From Candidatus Cloacimonadota bacterium (lineage in GTDB: Bacteria; Cloacimonadota; Cloacimonadia; Cloacimonadales; TCS61), in NCBI GenBank assembly GCA_021736135.1, contig JAIPGO010000002.1:46698-110697 (forward strand): DNA of 64,000 nt. The letters run 5' to 3'. The number at the start of each line of letters is the position of its first letter. Within the stretch, counting starts at the first letter, position 1. Position numbers and translations under genes: made by a program. Positions 33,599 to 43,373 of this stretch are shown piece after piece. The notes under the pieces are model-generated. The model was not told the origin of the DNA. It did no database searches and worked only from the letters and a program-made list of their open reading frames with translations.

Positions 33599-35389
33599 CT
33601 ATTTGAGAAGATTCATTCTTCCACAGACCATTTTGTCATCACTCTTTATCCGGACCATGTATATCCCGCTGCTCATATTCCTGCCCTGCTCATCTCTGCC
33701 GTTCCATCTCCATTCATGCCAGCCTTCCGGCTCATTCCCCCTTATCTCTCTGATGATCTTTTCCCCTTTAATATTATATATTGCTATTTCCGTTTTGCTG
33801 TTTTCCGGTAGATAATAACTTATCACCGTGCTCGGATTAAAGGGATTGGGATAATTTCTTACCTGCATTACGCCGGTAACGATGTCTTCATCTGCTGCAC
33901 TATTGTCACCTACTGGTATGTTCTCACTGAAATAAAAATCAGCTTTTCCATCGGTTCCCAATGACCAGCAGACTATTTGACCATCATCCCCTTCGACCAT
34001 ACTGGCGGGTAATTCCGCTAAATATTCTGCTCTGCCGCCACTCACTTCGGCATTACCGGAAAGAACGATCTCACCTGGTCGCCAGCGATTATATTCAAAA
34101 GTCACATCTTCAATTGTATGGCTGTATTCTATCCAGCTGCTAGCTTCCATTATCACAAAATGTGCTTCTTCATATTCAAATCCGCAATTCCAGCCGCACA
34201 GTGTCTCTGTTCCCGGAAGCAGATCAGTGATTTCAGGTTCCAGTTGCAAAGCAGCGGCATCTCCCGCCCGGATTTTGCCCAGAGGATCTCCGAAAAGATT
34301 GTATTTTTTCGAATTACTTATCGAGGCTCCACTCTCAGCTTTTGCCAGACGCAATCCTGTTCCCCAATCATCACCGTCATTATATAACCTCGATAGTAAA
34401 AGGCAGCCTAATTGAATATTTGATAGCGGCGAAGAATCATAACTGGCAAAAACGCCACTTACTATGCCTCCTTCCGTAAACATTAACCTTTCTGCCAGAC
34501 AGGCTTCCTCCCCTGAAAAGGCTCCTACATTGCAGCCGGCAACAAACATGAATGGCTCTTTGCCAGTATTGCTTAGTTCCGCTATATCTTCCACCTGGAA
34601 ATAATGCTCGTCTCCAAGAAGTGTTCCGGACGCATGCCCCACAAACGTCCAGAGATTTACACCTTCATTCAATGTTGCGATTATATCGTTTTTTGCCTGC
34701 GGTTTCTCGCCATTCTCATCCATTTCGTAATCAATCCCATAAACCTGTTTGATGATAAAGGGATTCTCTACCGCTGCCATTAATTCATCACTCTTTTGGG
34801 AATGATTCATAGGACTGCTGGACGATGTTCCTTCCAGCTCCCCGTTTTTCATTTCGTCATCTGCGCTAAATAAAAGCCTGCGCTGCCATAATCCCGCTTC
34901 TGCTTCCGTCATATAAGCATAATACTTTTCCAGATAACTTTCCAGATCCGCAGAGTTACTGGCGGGTATCCTTCCTATTGATACATCAGGTAAGGAATCT
35001 CCGTCAAAATCTACATACATTCCGTCACTGGCTATTTGATTTGTGATATATACCGGAATCCGGTTACGCTCACTGCCGCTGTTCCAGTTGGATGTCCCAC
35101 TCCCCAAAAGTAATACACTGCTCGTATCCCATTCGATCAAAGGATCAGAAAAATAATCCTCCAGAAATAAATACAGTGATTCTGCAGGATTCCATGACCC
35201 CGCTATGATATCTTCGATGAAATAAATTTCCCGCACCACTTCAAATTCTCCCAGAGAAAATGACGTCAGCTCTGTGGCTGCATTCTCAAATTCCTCGGGC
35301 GAGATGATCAGATGATGCGCTTCCTGCGAAAATAACCTGTTTCCAATTAAGACAACCAGGAGAAGGATTAAAAATTTCCACTTACTCAT
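33599..35389 (-). CDS. C25 (gingipain-like) cysteine peptidase with C-terminal sorting domain (596 aa)
   Basis: Signal peptide at residues 1-21, then a short N-terminal region and a C25 domain with catalytic His252 (FVGHASG) and Cys286 (VAGCNVGAF). DGDSLPDVSIGRIPA is the Asp-rich strand seen before the active site. The C-terminus has YPNPFNPSTVISYYLPEN followed by IAIYNIKGEKII and ends in KMVCGRMNLLK, a type IX-like sorting domain. It is much shorter than PorU or gingipains and lacks a long propeptide. It may be a surface protease or a sortase-like helper; PorU itself is a C25 protein, but this one shows no special link. It lies upstream of the M6 gene on the same strand (167-base gap). Confidence 0.9.
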   Translation of the reverse strand: MSKWKFLILLLVVLIGNRLFSQEAHHLIISPEEFENAATELTSFSLGEFEVVREIYFIEDIIAGSWNPAESLYLFLEDYFSDPLIEWDTSSVLLLGSGTSNWNSGSERNRIPVYITNQIASDGMYVDFDGDSLPDVSIGRIPASNSADLESYLEKYYAYMTEAEAGLWQRRLLFSADDEMKNGELEGTSSSSPMNHSQKSDELMAAVENPFIIKQVYGIDYEMDENGEKPQAKNDIIATLNEGVNLWTFVGHASGTLLGDEHYFQVEDIAELSNTGKEPFMFVAGCNVGAFSGEEACLAERLMFTEGGIVSGVFASYDSSPLSNIQLGCLLLSRLYNDGDDWGTGLRLAKAESGASISNSKKYNLFGDPLGKIRAGDAAALQLEPEITDLLPGTETLCGWNCGFEYEEAHFVIMEASSWIEYSHTIEDVTFEYNRWRPGEIVLSGNAEVSGGRAEYLAELPASMVEGDDGQIVCWSLGTDGKADFYFSENIPVGDNSAADEDIVTGVMQVRNYPNPFNPSTVISYYLPENSKTEIAIYNIKGEKIIREIRGNEPEGWHEWRWNGRDEQGRNMSSGIYMVRIKSDDKMVCGRMNLLK

Positions 35390-36298
35390 TAGTTCCTCCC
35401 AGGAAAATGTTCTGGTAAAGATAAAAAATCTCCATTATTAAAGTGGATTATACTCCTGACTGGTACATGTTACTTGTAATATTCCGCTCATTAAACCGGG
35501 CTTCCGCATAACGCCTCCTGGTAATTTTTTTCTGATTCTCAAGTAAATCTAATAAAATTACGCAATTAGAACGTTATTAACCCCCAGTTATTTATCAAAT
35601 CCAATTTCTCCATCGTAATTATTTTAGTCAATAGTTTTATTCGTTTCACGATTATACATCTTCGGATATTAAATCAATATATAATTGAGTTACTACAAAA
35701 ATTAATTGAACTAATATTGCTCTAGCTGATTACCGGCTCATCAAGAAAGATGTATGAACCGAATAACTATTTATATCTTCGAGACCGCTACAGGGCAGAC
35801 ACCCATAACGACAGAATGTTATGCGTGTCCGCCGTGTAACAGTCTCGAAGATATAATCGACTACAAATTAAGCTAAGGTATTAGGGTGCAAAGGTTTTGG
35901 TGAAACGTAACATCACTGGAGATAGATACGACTAATTCCATGTAATATATACTGATCGCTTTCCTTATCAGTCATTATCCTCGGATCTGTGTGAAAATAT
36001 TTTATTCATAAACAATGAAGCTAATACAATCTGAGTTATTAGTTTTGGACTGTGCTCAGGAACAAAGCCTGTTCCTATCTATGGGAGATTTTTGAATTAC
36101 TTAATCAATTTCTATGTTTTAATGCATTAATGAGAATAAATCACACTCCAATCATCAGTATCATTATACCGGATAATTGATTATAATAATTCTAGAGGAA
36201 AATCTCAGGTAGATCAGATTTTTTTAACTAAATATTTGACAAATTATTAAAACATAACAATAGATGTTTATACATTATATCAATGAAAATAGGGGGCA
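35390..36298. other. 909-base non-coding region with a large inverted repeat
   Basis: This AT-rich gap between divergent secreted-protein genes has no convincing frame, tRNA or insertion sequence. It contains the inverted repeat at 35771-35856. About 60 bases before the plus-strand beta-helix gene there is TATTTGACA (TTGACA at 36237-36242), a possible -35 box, without a good -10 at 17 bases. Confidence 0.6.
35771..35856. repeat. 86-bp inverted repeat with 38-bp arms
   Basis: The left arm begins TTATATCTTCGAGAC and ends CACCCATAAC. The right arm is its complement with about five mismatches, ending GTCTCGAAGATATAA. The 8-base loop is GACAGAAT. The outer 15 bp and the inner 6 bp are perfect. 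It could fold as a long RNA hairpin or DNA cruciform. No flanking duplication was recognised. Confidence 0.85.
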
Positions 36299-37636
36299 AT
36301 GATGAAAAAACAAATTATGTTTTTACTATTTACGTTTTTGGCAATAGGTGCATTGGCAACAACAATATACGTACCTGAGGATTACGCAACTATCCAAGAG
36401 GGAATTAATGCATCTGAAGATGGAGATGAGATTATTGTATCTCCGGGTACTTATGTGGAGAATATCAATTTTGCTGGCAAAGCCGTAATTCTGGGGTCGT
36501 TATTTTACACTACCCAGAATACAAGCTATATATCACAAACGATCATTGATGGCAATCAAGATGGCTCTGTGGTCACATTTGAAAACGAAGAAGATTCTAC
36601 TTCTGTATTAACCGGTTTTACGATTACTAATGGGCATATTAATTTTGGTGATATGGGTGGTGGGATTTACTGCATGTATTCCAGTCCAAATTTAGCGAAT
36701 TTGACGATTACGGGTAATTCGAGTGATTATGGTGGCGGTGGGATTTTCTGCGAGTCTTCCAGTCCGAGCTTAACGAATGTGACGATAACAGGTAATTTTT
36801 CAAATTTTGGTGGTGGGATTTTGTGCTCTGCTTCCAATCCGATTTTAGAGAAAGTGACGATTACGAATAATTCAGTTTGGGATTTTGGTGGTGGAATTTG
36901 CTGCGGGACTAATTCCAGTCCGAGTTTTGTGAATGTAACGATTACGGGTAATTCGGCTGTAGAAGATGGTGGTGGAATTTGGTGCGGGGATAATTCCAGT
37001 CCGAGTTTAGTGAACTGTATTTCCTGGAATAACTCACCCCAGGAAGTTGAATTTTATAATTATGAAACCCCAAATACAATAACTATTGCCTATTCTGATA
37101 TTGACGGAGGATTGGAGGGAATTGAAAGCAACAATAATGGTATAGTTAACTGGTTAGATGGAAATATTAATGCTGATCCATTATTCGTGGATGCTTTGGT
37201 GGGTGATTATCATCTAACGGAGGGTTCACCTTGTATTGATGCCGGTACTAATTATTTTGAGTATGAAGGTATAGTCCTGGTTGATCTAAGTGAAGACGAA
37301 TATTATGGAATTGCTCCAGATATGGGTGCTTATGAATATAGGAACGTCAATACTGAAGAATTGAAAATTGAAAATGTAAAATTGAAAATTAATACTTATC
37401 CCAATCCTTTCAATCCTGAGACTAATATAAGCTTTGAACTTTTTGAAGCTGGTAATGTCCTCCTGGAAATCTACAATATAAAGGGACAGAAAGTTACAAC
37501 TCTGGTCAATGAGCCTTATTTAGCTGGCAGTCATAAAGTTACCTGGAATGCTTTTGATCAAAGCAGCGGCATCTATCTGCTGAGATTTAATACTGCTGAT
37601 AAAAGTGAGATGAAGAAACTGATGCTGCTGAAATAG
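36299..37636 (+). CDS. Secreted right-handed beta-helix protein with C-terminal sorting domain (445 aa)
   Basis: Signal peptide (residues 1-20), then TIYVPEDYATIQEGI, the usual start of pectate-lyase-like beta-helix proteins. Residues about 110-245 are five repeats of 26-30 aa of the type SSPSLTNVTITGNSSxxGGGI(F/Y/L)C, also visible as DNA repeats at 36650-37010. A YPNPFNPETNISFEL sorting domain with LEIYNIKGQKVTTL closes the protein. The repeats have a Cys before or near each turn, which could stabilise the helix. No catalytic residues are evident, so it could be an adhesin or carbohydrate binder. It is the only plus-strand gene in a long minus-strand stretch and is AT-rich, so it may have been acquired or moved. 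Start ATG preceded by AGGGGGCA. Confidence 0.87.
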   Translation: MMKKQIMFLLFTFLAIGALATTIYVPEDYATIQEGINASEDGDEIIVSPGTYVENINFAGKAVILGSLFYTTQNTSYISQTIIDGNQDGSVVTFENEEDSTSVLTGFTITNGHINFGDMGGGIYCMYSSPNLANLTITGNSSDYGGGGIFCESSSPSLTNVTITGNFSNFGGGILCSASNPILEKVTITNNSVWDFGGGICCGTNSSPSFVNVTITGNSAVEDGGGIWCGDNSSPSLVNCISWNNSPQEVEFYNYETPNTITIAYSDIDGGLEGIESNNNGIVNWLDGNINADPLFVDALVGDYHLTEGSPCIDAGTNYFEYEGIVLVDLSEDEYYGIAPDMGAYEYRNVNTEELKIENVKLKINTYPNPFNPETNISFELFEAGNVLLEIYNIKGQKVTTLVNEPYLAGSHKVTWNAFDQSSGIYLLRFNTADKSEMKKLMLLK

Positions 37637-38073
37637 GGAATCGTGAGTCGTGAGTCGTGAATCGCATAATCTGCAAATTTCTTATCAACCACATCTTTCG
37701 CATAAAGCTACGGCACGGCAGGCTGAAGGCACTGAAACTCACAGAAAAAAGAAAAACAATACTGAATAAGTTTTCTTTTCTTCCTTCTGTGTGTTTCTGT
37801 CCCTTCTGTGGTTGAAAAAAATATTGTGTTGTGAGACAGTCCCCTAAAGAGAATATTCAAAATGATTTAAACTCGACTGCGTCTCGTTGCATTAATATGC
37901 CTAATGCACTCCAAAAAGTCTAAAGTCCAGGCTCAAGTGGATTTTCACCAATATAAAAAGATCGATTTATGGAGGAATATAATACTCTTCTGTTCTTATT
38001 GTTTGTTGCTAAATGAAATCTTAACTGCAATTTTGCTCGCAACTTGTTCCTGGCTGTGAAATCATTATCACTT
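37637..38073. other. 437-base non-coding region with heptamer repeat and a degenerate repeat element
   Basis: A 7-bp-period repeat (TCGTGAG units, 37639-37665) starts directly after the beta-helix stop codon. At 37872-37912 lies a 41-base element resembling the recQ-end element at 15264-15306, with a TGCATTA...TAATGCA hairpin. The rest shows no gene. Confidence 0.7.
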
Positions 38074-38631
38074 TTATGGTTTAAGGAATACCATAGCGCG
38101 ACTCAGATTTACTTTGGGGCTTGCTTCTGTCCGGAAACCTGCATTCTGGGCATAAGTAATGGCCTGGAGAAAGAACTTTTTAGAAACGTGATGTTTGGGA
38201 TCTGCCAGAAAGAAGATTCCTCCGGGATTGAGCAATTCATAGATCTGCCGGAGGAAAGCTTTATAATCCGGGGTTTCATGTATCATCCAGAAAGCAAGTG
38301 CAAAATCCACCTTTTGAGTGAGATTGATCTTATCCGGCTGGCAGGTCTGGGTGACGATCGTATTTTGCAGGTTTCTTTTTTGGGCTCTTTTTCTGACCTG
38401 TTTAAGCATACCGGGTTGCAGGTCAACAGCATAAACTTTACCTGTTTCTCCGACAATTTTTGCCATAGCAAGTGAGAAGAAGCCCATCCCGCAACCCAGA
38501 TCCAGAACCTGCATGCCGGGTTTCAAGTAGTCTTTGAACATTCTGGCAGGATTATGTATCAGTCTGCGCAGCGGATTATCAAAAGTGTATGCCATCCAGA
38601 CGGGGCATACGTAATTACAGTTATTTTCCAT
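38074..38631 (-). CDS. Class I SAM-dependent methyltransferase (185 aa)
   Basis: The core has motif I VLDLGCGMGFFSLAMAKIVGE (residues about 41-61), motif II YAVDLQPGMLKQVRKRA, motif post-II FALAFWMIHETPD and motif III LNPGGIFFLADPKHHVS. This is the usual Rossmann-fold methyltransferase without extra domains. The N-terminus has CNYVCPVWMAYTFDNPLRR, with two Cys close together. The substrate cannot be read; the sequence resembles the UbiE/small-molecule type. It stands alone between the convergent beta-helix gene and a large C25 peptidase gene, so context gives no hint. Confidence 0.88.
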   Translation of the reverse strand: MENNCNYVCPVWMAYTFDNPLRRLIHNPARMFKDYLKPGMQVLDLGCGMGFFSLAMAKIVGETGKVYAVDLQPGMLKQVRKRAQKRNLQNTIVTQTCQPDKINLTQKVDFALAFWMIHETPDYKAFLRQIYELLNPGGIFFLADPKHHVSKKFFLQAITYAQNAGFRTEASPKVNLSRAMVFLKP

Positions 38632-38757
38632 TCTTTTTTTCCTCTACGGATTATCTTCCGTTTCCCACTTTCCGTTGTTTTTTTTTAAACCCGTTTTGTG
38701 CGAAAAAACCTTACAACTCTTTGCGCAACCTCCCAAAGGATTAAATGCGAGGTAAAG

Positions 38758-38800
38758 GTCGTGTTCATTCCCCATGCTGCGCATTGGTGAACGTCCACTT
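38758..38800 (-). repeat. Dispersed 43-bp element, copy 2 (inverted)
   Basis: The reverse complement reads AAGTGGACGTTCACCAATGC ... GGGGAATGAACACGAC, two changes from copy 1 (17512-17554). It lies in the 243-base gap between the methyltransferase start and the C25 gene end. Confidence 0.8.
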
Positions 38801-38874
38801 GCATTTCTCAGCGAAGAGTAAATTACAAAAAGCTTAAGAAAATATCAATATAATTTTTCCTTTATCGGGATACT

Positions 38875-41800
38875 TTATTTTAAAAGCAGGGTTCTTTTTA
38901 TATCCTGAGAGCTATCGGTTTTGAATTTTAAGAAGTAGATCCCGGAAGATAGATCAGCGGCATCCCAGATGAGATTATGCTTTCCGGCTGGTAATTGCTT
39001 ATTAAGGATTTCAGCGATTTTCTGACCTTTGACATTATAAACAGTTAAGGAGACATTTTCCTGCTGAGCCAGCCTGAAGCTGACGGTAGTGCGGGGATTG
39101 AAGGGATTCGGGTAAATACCGGTCAATTCGGTAACCTGGGGGATATCCGTTGCAGTAGCTTCACTGGCAACCACTTCCAGATAAACGGGAATAATGGTTT
39201 CATTACCAAAATTATCAAAAACGATAATGTTCTGCTGATAAATGCCTGTTTCCAGGTCTGCCGCAGAGAAACTGAGAATAATTTCGTCATTTTGTCCATA
39301 AACGAGAGCGCCATTATTACTGCTGAGTGTGAGCCAGCCGTTGGTCAGATTTCCGAGCCTGATCTGCTGCTGGATAAGCGAACCCTGGTCACCCGTGATC
39401 TGTGCCTCCAGAATAACTGACAGAGGAGCTTCCCCGGCGATAGTCACATTCACGGCGCATTGAGCAGTTTCACCCGGTAAAAGATATCCGGTACCCTCTT
39501 CTGTGGCACCATGCCAGTTTACCGTAATCCCGCTGCCCGTGCTGCCGTCCGGCATTAAAACACCGCCACTGCCACCGGTGAGAGGTGTGGCAACATTAAC
39601 ATTCACTTCTGCGGGGAAAGTAACATCAAGGTCAGTTATGGCCTCGCTGCCTGTGCCGTTATTTTCCAGGCGCAGCAGCCAGCCTGTCGTCTGCCCCGGA
39701 TAATATTGATAAGTATTGATGGTAAGGCGGGAATCTGCCAGATCACGTGTGTTATCCTGGAAATAGAGGTAATATTCCACACTGCCGGCACCGGCATTAG
39801 TCAAATAGAGTGAGACATCAGCTTCATTACCCTGTCCGAGGGTCATATTGATCATATCGGTATCGATAACCAGTAAGGGTGGGGGAGGAGGGGACATATT
39901 GGGAAACTCAATGCGGTCGATCCAGGCGCCATCATAACCGAGGGTGGGATCCATATCTTTTTCAAAGATCCAACGGAAAGTGTGAGGACCGGAGGGAACT
40001 TCATACTGCAGGAACTGCCAGGGTCGGTTGCCGCCCCAACTGGCAATTTCTTGCTCATCAATGAGGAAATAGAGTATCCCGCCGTTATTATCCGGCAGGC
40101 TGGTATCGGCATAGAGTTTGCGGTAAAAGCCGATCACAGCATCTTCGGCAAGGAATCCGGAAACAGCCAGCTCCGCCCAGGAGTTAACGCCCATCAGCTC
40201 CGAGCGTGCCGAAAAACTGCCGCTGGCAGCATCCGTATCTATCATCCAGCCGCAAGTGCCATTCATCTGCCAGTCGAAAAGACTGAAATCACCAGCTTCA
40301 AAATCTTCTACGGCATAACCATAGTTACCGCTCATCAGGCGGTCAAAGTTATAAGCGCCACTGCTGACGAATGCCTGCAACTGGTAATCAAGCCCCAGAG
40401 GTGCTGAAGGTGAAATCGTACCTGTGAACTGCAGGATAACCGGCTGAGTCCCCAGACTATCAAGTACGATCTGGGCAGGAGTGACGGAAATATATGGATC
40501 GTAACTCAGCAACAATACCATTACATCTTCTATGGAAGAGCTGCCGCTGTTAATAACGGGCAAATTAATTATTACAGTTTCACCGGGATCAGCAGCACCG
40601 TTATTATTGCCATCTTCATCACTTATGGAAAAATAACCGGTATTAAGCTGTGGCGCATGCAGCAGGATCTCCTGCTCAAAATTGAATTGGGCTGAGCTGA
40701 TCTGCAGAAGAGCACCTGCACCATCAGGACAATTATCAGCTATTGCAAACTGAAACATATCGGTTAAATTCACGGTTGCCAGAGAGGCAATTGACCCAGT
40801 GAAGTTATAATAATCATTAATTATCGTAACATAAGGACTGGCAGAAGCAAGAGTAAGGTCAAAACCGGTTACTGTTTCCAGACCTATATTATGCAGTTGC
40901 ATACCAAGGTTAATGGTCTCGCTGAAATCAGCCAGTCCATTACTATTACCGGCAGCATCATCCAGCAGCAGGGTTTCCAGTTCCAGAAAACCCGCCTGCG
41001 GGGGAATTACCGTTATCACAGCGGTATAGGGCAGTTTCTGTGAATATGAAACCGTTAAAACCAGTTCATCAACATAGCTGAAGGCACCAGGTGTTATATG
41101 GGCAGTATTATCAAACCCGCTGATTCCCTGAGCAATCACTTCTTCACCATTCCAGAGAGTGCAGATTGCGCCCGTTAATCCGGCATTTACCGTCAGTTCT
41201 GCAGAACCGTATTCCAGCAGGTTATTATGCGTCACATTCAGCTCTACTGGCTGAGTAGCCCAGATTTCCATTGTAGGATCGCCGAACCATTCAAATTCTT
41301 CGTAAGTGATCCAGAGGTAATCCTCAAAATGACTGTTCAGGCTGAGATATATTTTTCCGTAATTAACCACGTCACCCATGCGGTAGATGGCATTATGATT
41401 CGGATAGTCTGCGCCACACCATTCCAGGAAATCGGGCCAGATGGCATCCATCAAACCCCAGACGAACCGGTCATTATTCCCGGAATAGCTTACTCGCGTG
41501 GAACCGACAATGCCGATCGCTCCCCCATTGGGATTGCGAAACCAGTGTTCCACGAAGCATTCGCTGTTATCGCCGGTTCCGGCTCCCGGTTCATCAGTTT
41601 CATTGTCGAAATATCCCGTCAGGCAATTAACTGACCAGACCACCGGCAAAAGGTTGCCATTAACCAGTTGATCAACTTCGCTACTGCCATAATCGGGTTC
41701 ACCCCAGCCGCTGCGGCCTCCATGATCACGATGCGAAAGCAGGAAACTACCGGCATTCATGGCGCTGTTTACATCAAATCCCGTAGCATTCCAGGGAAAC

Positions 41801-43167
41801 TGCGGTTTTTGAATTTCCAGAGGCAGTTCTCCACCGGGAATATCATTTTCAAAGATATAGGTATTCTGATTCCAGTAAGTGGGGTAAATTGTACTATTGT
41901 TATATCCGTTATATTCAGCATAGATCCGCTCCGGCGCGTAACCTGCCTGAGACAGAAAATTTCTGATATCCTCAGAAGTTTTGGCAAAACGGCGGTCAGC
42001 ATAAGTATCCGGTGGTGAACCACTGGAACCATCCTGAAAAGCGCCGGCAATGACTGCTTTCTGATAAAACAGCGGGTCAGTCGGCGGATCAAGCTCATAA
42101 CTGATAATATTATCCACCATGCGCTGGGCATCTTCCAGTGTATCCAAAGGCAGACGTCCGAAGGCAAAATCAAGCAGATAATCAAACTCCATTTCCAGGT
42201 CAGCATAATATATATCGGTTCCCAGCATCATGCCGTCATACGGATCCTGGTGTACATACCAGGGCGGGATGAATTCCGCATCGCCGAAAAGCATAATGTA
42301 TTGGGGCGCAGGATCGTTGTTTTCACAGTAATCAGCAATATAATTACTGATACTGAAAGAAGTGGCCCCGGATATAGAGGTAGGTACCACCTGAGTAATA
42401 ATGCCTTTACGCTCTTTCCAGTCTGCCAGATCATTTGCTGGTCCCACAAAGATATCCGGGCAGAAGATCAGCAGGTCGCAGCCGGTATCACGCCAGTTCT
42501 CTCGTGCGCCAGCCAGACTGTTTTCATAAGAGACTATTTCCTCACCGTTAATGGTAAAACTGCTGATATATTCCTGCAAACCGGGATAATTCAGATTTTC
42601 TTTTAAAGGCTGCGCTGCTCCCTGGAAGGTTATATCAGCGCGAATGTAATTATTTATCTGTAATTCGCCGCTCTGGGGATTGTATTGAAAGGGGTAAAAA
42701 CGCACAACCGCACAGGACTGGCTGCGGTAATCGCTATCCTTTTCCAGAGCTGCCGGGGATTGCGGATAAATCTGGTTGCTGCCATATATCTTTTTATTAC
42801 AGATATAGGCCGGAGCCGGAGCATCTTTCATTTCCGGAGCCGGTTGTGGAACCGGAGCCAGGTTGTTTTCCCGGATCATAGCCACGTCTTCAGTCTTAAA
42901 CGAAATATCTGCTTTAGTTCCCCGCGGAATAGCGATCCAGACCGCTTGAGTAGGCAGATCCGGTGCTCCTGCTTCCAGGCTGCCGCTACCATCGGCAAAT
43001 ATCTTTCTGAAATTCTGATCATCAACGTTTATATCCCGGAGAGCATAATCACCAAGTTTAAACTCCAGGCTCAAGTGGGCAGGTGTAGAAGACACTACTC
43101 TGATTTCAGATAATAAAGCATTTGAAAAGAGGATAAATATAGCCGCAATTATCAACTTTTTATACAT
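38875..43167 (-). CDS. Large C25 (gingipain-like) cysteine peptidase with C-terminal sorting domain (1430 aa)
   Basis: Signal peptide (residues 1-20), a propeptide-like region (about 25-190), then the C25 domain with YIMLFGDAEFIPPWY, catalytic-type His in LLSHRDHGGRSGWG (about residue 480) and Cys in VVWSVNCLTGYFD (about 510). An Ig-like domain (MEIWATQPVELNVTHNNLLEYG) and repeated NSNGLADFSETI / NNNGAADPGETV modules follow, then a jelly-roll-like segment with W-rich motifs and a second all-beta region. It ends with a sorting domain IYPNPFNPRTTVSFRL and LTVYNVKGQKIAEIL. The gene directly upstream (43374-47615) has the same architecture and is a paralogue. It probably acts outside the cell on proteins. 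Cleavage specificity cannot be judged. Confidence 0.93.
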   Translation of the reverse strand: MYKKLIIAAIFILFSNALLSEIRVVSSTPAHLSLEFKLGDYALRDINVDDQNFRKIFADGSGSLEAGAPDLPTQAVWIAIPRGTKADISFKTEDVAMIRENNLAPVPQPAPEMKDAPAPAYICNKKIYGSNQIYPQSPAALEKDSDYRSQSCAVVRFYPFQYNPQSGELQINNYIRADITFQGAAQPLKENLNYPGLQEYISSFTINGEEIVSYENSLAGARENWRDTGCDLLIFCPDIFVGPANDLADWKERKGIITQVVPTSISGATSFSISNYIADYCENNDPAPQYIMLFGDAEFIPPWYVHQDPYDGMMLGTDIYYADLEMEFDYLLDFAFGRLPLDTLEDAQRMVDNIISYELDPPTDPLFYQKAVIAGAFQDGSSGSPPDTYADRRFAKTSEDIRNFLSQAGYAPERIYAEYNGYNNSTIYPTYWNQNTYIFENDIPGGELPLEIQKPQFPWNATGFDVNSAMNAGSFLLSHRDHGGRSGWGEPDYGSSEVDQLVNGNLLPVVWSVNCLTGYFDNETDEPGAGTGDNSECFVEHWFRNPNGGAIGIVGSTRVSYSGNNDRFVWGLMDAIWPDFLEWCGADYPNHNAIYRMGDVVNYGKIYLSLNSHFEDYLWITYEEFEWFGDPTMEIWATQPVELNVTHNNLLEYGSAELTVNAGLTGAICTLWNGEEVIAQGISGFDNTAHITPGAFSYVDELVLTVSYSQKLPYTAVITVIPPQAGFLELETLLLDDAAGNSNGLADFSETINLGMQLHNIGLETVTGFDLTLASASPYVTIINDYYNFTGSIASLATVNLTDMFQFAIADNCPDGAGALLQISSAQFNFEQEILLHAPQLNTGYFSISDEDGNNNGAADPGETVIINLPVINSGSSSIEDVMVLLLSYDPYISVTPAQIVLDSLGTQPVILQFTGTISPSAPLGLDYQLQAFVSSGAYNFDRLMSGNYGYAVEDFEAGDFSLFDWQMNGTCGWMIDTDAASGSFSARSELMGVNSWAELAVSGFLAEDAVIGFYRKLYADTSLPDNNGGILYFLIDEQEIASWGGNRPWQFLQYEVPSGPHTFRWIFEKDMDPTLGYDGAWIDRIEFPNMSPPPPPLLVIDTDMINMTLGQGNEADVSLYLTNAGAGSVEYYLYFQDNTRDLADSRLTINTYQYYPGQTTGWLLRLENNGTGSEAITDLDVTFPAEVNVNVATPLTGGSGGVLMPDGSTGSGITVNWHGATEEGTGYLLPGETAQCAVNVTIAGEAPLSVILEAQITGDQGSLIQQQIRLGNLTNGWLTLSSNNGALVYGQNDEIILSFSAADLETGIYQQNIIVFDNFGNETIIPVYLEVVASEATATDIPQVTELTGIYPNPFNPRTTVSFRLAQQENVSLTVYNVKGQKIAEILNKQLPAGKHNLIWDAADLSSGIYFLKFKTDSSQDIKRTLLLK

Positions 43168-43290
43168 AAAGACTCCTGTATATTTACTGGATTACAAAAT
43201 GATGAGTAATCAATGACTGTCAATTAAAAGAAGGGAAGCATAACAGGCAAGAAAGCATTTCCGGCGATGAATAATATTTCTGTGGGTATA

Positions 43291-43355
43291 AAAAAAAGGA
43301 GGCCCTCGAATGGAGGGCCTTTTTAGAGGAGGAGGCCCGGGCGGGGCTGCCCGGG
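43291..43355 (-). terminator. Double terminator after the second C25 gene
   Basis: On the minus strand, first a CCCGGGC / GCCCGGG hairpin (43336-43355), then an AGGCCCTC / GAGGGCCT hairpin (43300-43320) followed by CCTTTTTTT. The second also has T-rich flanks on the plus strand, so it may stop transcription in both directions. It separates the two paralogous C25 genes, which are thus independent units. Confidence 0.88.
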
Positions 43356-43373
43356 TTTCTTAAACGCTCTGAG

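Noticed and set aside
33599-35389. Calling the short C25 protein PorU
   Set aside because: It is about half the expected length and has no PorU-specific feature I can see; context alone is not enough.
35771-35856. Integron attC site
   Set aside because: It lacks the paired core sites (RYYYAAC/GTTRRRY) at the right places and no integrase or cassette is present.
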